Source of the DNA: JADLHS01 sp964539515 | Lineage (GTDB): Bacteria > Verrucomicrobiota > Verrucomicrobiia > Limisphaerales > JADLHS01 | Direction of reading: 5' to 3' | Length of the DNA: 64,000 nt | NCBI GenBank assembly: GCA_964539515.1 | Contig: CAZIJO010000007.1 | Location: forward strand, 1-64,000 | Shown here: positions 62,551 through 64,000 of the stretch, one piece after another | How positions within the stretch are numbered: position 1 is the first letter of the stretch | Layout of the letters: every line of letters starts with the position of its first letter | Translations under genes and position numbers: made by a program | Notes under the pieces: generated by a model | Told to the model about the DNA's origin: nothing | Seen by the model: the letters and a program-made list of their open reading frames with translations, nothing else | Database searches by the model: none

Positions 62551-63786
62551 TTATCCTGTTGCCTTTAGCCGTTCCTGGAATATACCCAATATGCCAGCCA
62601 TCATTGCACAATATCGTTCATAGTAGGCTCGACTGAAGACTGCGCATCTTTTGCGATCGAAAGTCCGCAGACTTTCGAACACCACATTAGGGCTAACGAT
62701 TGAGGGAATCTTGCTGAGTGCTGAGCATCGGTTTTTGAGAAATCCCGCTTCTTCCAACAAGTGAAAAATCTTGCTCGACTTCTCATTCGTGAGAATTCGA
62801 AGGTGGGTTATCCCGTAATTGTCAAAACTGAAGAACGGAACGCTATTGTGCAACGCAACAACGATAGGATGCATGTTATGACCCACATATCCGCTAGAGT
62901 GTCTGATTAACCCGTACCAGTCCATTGGGTCGAGTGGGACATCAATCGTCTTTTCCAGCCGATGCTCAAATCGCACTCCCTTGGGCATGGCCAAAGCAAC
63001 ACACTGGGTTCGGTCGTTTTTCGCGAGTTCCTCAAAAGTCTTCATCCACTCTGGGCTCACGTTGCTCCGGGAGAAGCTTATTAATACATACTTTTCACTT
63101 AATCCGAACTTGGTTAACAAATCCTTTTTGCTTTGCCGCTCCGGAACGTTGTAATTAAAGGCAAACACTGGGTCCGGAGTAACGACCGGATTTATCTTAC
63201 CGCTTGTGATAAACCGAACCATATCGGCGGTCCAGTTATCTCTTACGGATAAATAGGCAAACCGACGAAGGTCTTGCTCCATTAGTCTTCGGGTGCGGCG
63301 GGGAATAAGGCGGTACTGCGTGTTCTGCGAGGACGCTGACATAAGCGCCAGTGGTAAAGGAGACGGGACTCTGTCGACGAATCGCCCCCAGAATGGATTA
63401 GGGTACTCACAGTCTCTTCCGACCTTTGCCAACGCTATTCCGCTTGGCGCTGGAAACCTGATGCGGCTCAATAGCGGTGTTTGCTTTAACACCGCATCAC
63501 TGCCAATTATGACAGCTTCAATATTGTCCTCTTGGATGACCGCAGCAATATCATCATCATTCGAGCACAAGCGCGTCGTCGGCAGGTGCTTTGTTGCGAA
63601 ATTGCGATGCGTTTGCGCCTGGATTTCAGGGACTCGTGCCCACAATTGCCTCTCCAGATCCTTAGGCATCCAGTTTATGACGATGGGATTACAACCCATG
63701 TTTCGGAGATAACTAACGGTCGACAAGGCCTGCAGGTTCGCTCCAAAGTTACAAACCGAGTGATACGTAAGTAAGCCGATCCTCAT
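62551..63786 (-). CDS. polysaccharide pyruvyl transferase family protein
   Basis: 411 residues. LLTYHSVCNFGANLQALSTV is the typical N-terminus of the family, and VIIGSDAVLKQTPL, LSVRDNWTADMVRFITSG, VTPDPVFAFN and GYVGHNMHPIVVALHNSVPF continue in the expected order. Such enzymes transfer pyruvate from phosphoenolpyruvate to a sugar hydroxyl pair, forming an acidic ketal. The C-terminal Cys-containing segment (KNRCSALSKIPSIVSPNVVF) is common in the branch found in capsule loci. The gene is AT-richer than most of the window, like its convergent neighbour. Confidence 0.9.
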   Translation of the reverse strand: MRIGLLTYHSVCNFGANLQALSTVSYLRNMGCNPIVINWMPKDLERQLWARVPEIQAQTHRNFATKHLPTTRLCSNDDDIAAVIQEDNIEAVIIGSDAVLKQTPLLSRIRFPAPSGIALAKVGRDCEYPNPFWGRFVDRVPSPLPLALMSASSQNTQYRLIPRRTRRLMEQDLRRFAYLSVRDNWTADMVRFITSGKINPVVTPDPVFAFNYNVPERQSKKDLLTKFGLSEKYVLISFSRSNVSPEWMKTFEELAKNDRTQCVALAMPKGVRFEHRLEKTIDVPLDPMDWYGLIRHSSGYVGHNMHPIVVALHNSVPFFSFDNYGITHLRILTNEKSSKIFHLLEEAGFLKNRCSALSKIPSIVSPNVVFESLRTFDRKRCAVFSRAYYERYCAMMAGILGIFQERLKATG

Positions 63787-63837
63787 TGGTTTTAGACGTC
63801 ATCAAGCAGTTGCCAGAACCGTTCCATGCGCATTGTA

Positions 63838-64000
63838 TCAATCACCGCTCTTTGCGAACCGCGAGAAATACACAGTGGGTTTGTAGATCAAGTTCCTATA
63901 GCATCGGTTCAATAACCACCGGAATGTCAATGTGCTCCGCTCGGTCCTTCTGCATTCAGCAACCTCCTCTTCGAATCCATTAGAGTACTCCTCAAGCTGG
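63838..64000 (-). CDS. C-terminal fragment of an unrecognised protein, cut by window edge
   Basis: The minus strand is open from the window edge to a TGA at 63838-63840, giving the last 54 residues: EEYSNGFEEEVAECRRTER, then TLTFRWLLNRCYRNLIYKP and YFSRFAKSGD. The basic, aromatic tail looks like the end of a real cytoplasmic enzyme. In many capsule loci the partner next to a pyruvyl transferase is an F420-dehydrogenase beta-like protein or another transferase, but the fragment is too short to choose. Confidence 0.6.
   Translation of the reverse strand, partial: QLEEYSNGFEEEVAECRRTERSTLTFRWLLNRCYRNLIYKPTVYFSRFAKSGD

Noticed and set aside
25043..63786. Exosortase/PEP-CTERM system
   Set aside because: The locus shares several parts (ACP, FemAB-like, VanZ, BY-kinase, deacetylase) but no exosortase and no protein with a PEP-CTERM-type tail is seen in the window.
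1..64000. CRISPR arrays, insertion sequences, prophage or rRNA
   Set aside because: No regular spaced repeats, transposase, integrase or rRNA sequence was seen; the tail-fibre-like protein is an exported cassette member, not part of a prophage.

Overview
The window reads as a chromosomal piece of a GC-rich, Gram-negative environmental bacterium, most likely of the Verrucomicrobiota (Limisphaerales/Pedosphaerales-like). This is inferred from protein style: secreted proteins ending in short FYRV/FYRA-type tails, a histidine kinase with an extracellular propeller, very large exported proteins, a BspA-type leucine-rich-repeat protein, and frequent GTG starts with weak or absent Shine-Dalgarno sequences. 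No marker gene is present to prove the phylum. Almost everything is on the minus strand. The exceptions are one tRNA, one Fn3 protein, and one glycosyltransferase with a small leader ORF.

Region 1 (1-4477) holds pentose catabolism: xylA, araA and a truncated araB, transcribed in that order. Region 2 (4478-8222) is a two-component pair: a propeller/Y_Y_Y sensor kinase and a NarL-type regulator. Region 3 (8327-22310) is a tightly packed secretion-type cassette: a CheY-like receiver, an unrecognised 627-aa exported protein, a tail-fibre-like protein, an exported giant of about 2,900 aa, a Ca-binding exported protein and a MORN/YwqK protein. The last 650 or so residues of the giant look like the pore-forming helical bundle plus TcB-binding domain of Tc-toxin A subunits. 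I consider this the most interesting object in the window. A tRNA-Ala(CGC) and a CBM6-like secreted protein follow.

Region 4 (25043-64000) is a large exopolysaccharide/O-antigen-type locus. It encodes about six glycosyltransferases, a deacetylase (interrupted by a 10-N assembly gap), an ATP-grasp ligase, a Wzx flippase, a Wzy-like ligase/polymerase, a Wzz/BY-kinase, a Wza-type export protein and an outer-membrane beta-barrel. It also has a CapD/WbpM dehydratase, a PglC-like initiating sugar transferase, a VanZ-like protein, a DegT aminotransferase, three acyltransferase-like proteins (two GNAT and one FemAB/GNAT-like), an acyl carrier protein, the three-gene UDP-L-FucNAc pathway (FnlA/B/C) and a pyruvyltransferase. 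Together these suggest a Wzx/Wzy polymer containing N-acylated amino sugars and L-FucNAc, possibly pyruvylated. Unusual passengers are two paralogous beta-helix proteins flanking a BspA-like LRR protein, a duplicated-cysteine-domain protein of unknown function, and degenerate 7-bp tandem repeats that run into two genes. The right end (about 61 kb onward) looks AT-richer and may be more recently acquired.
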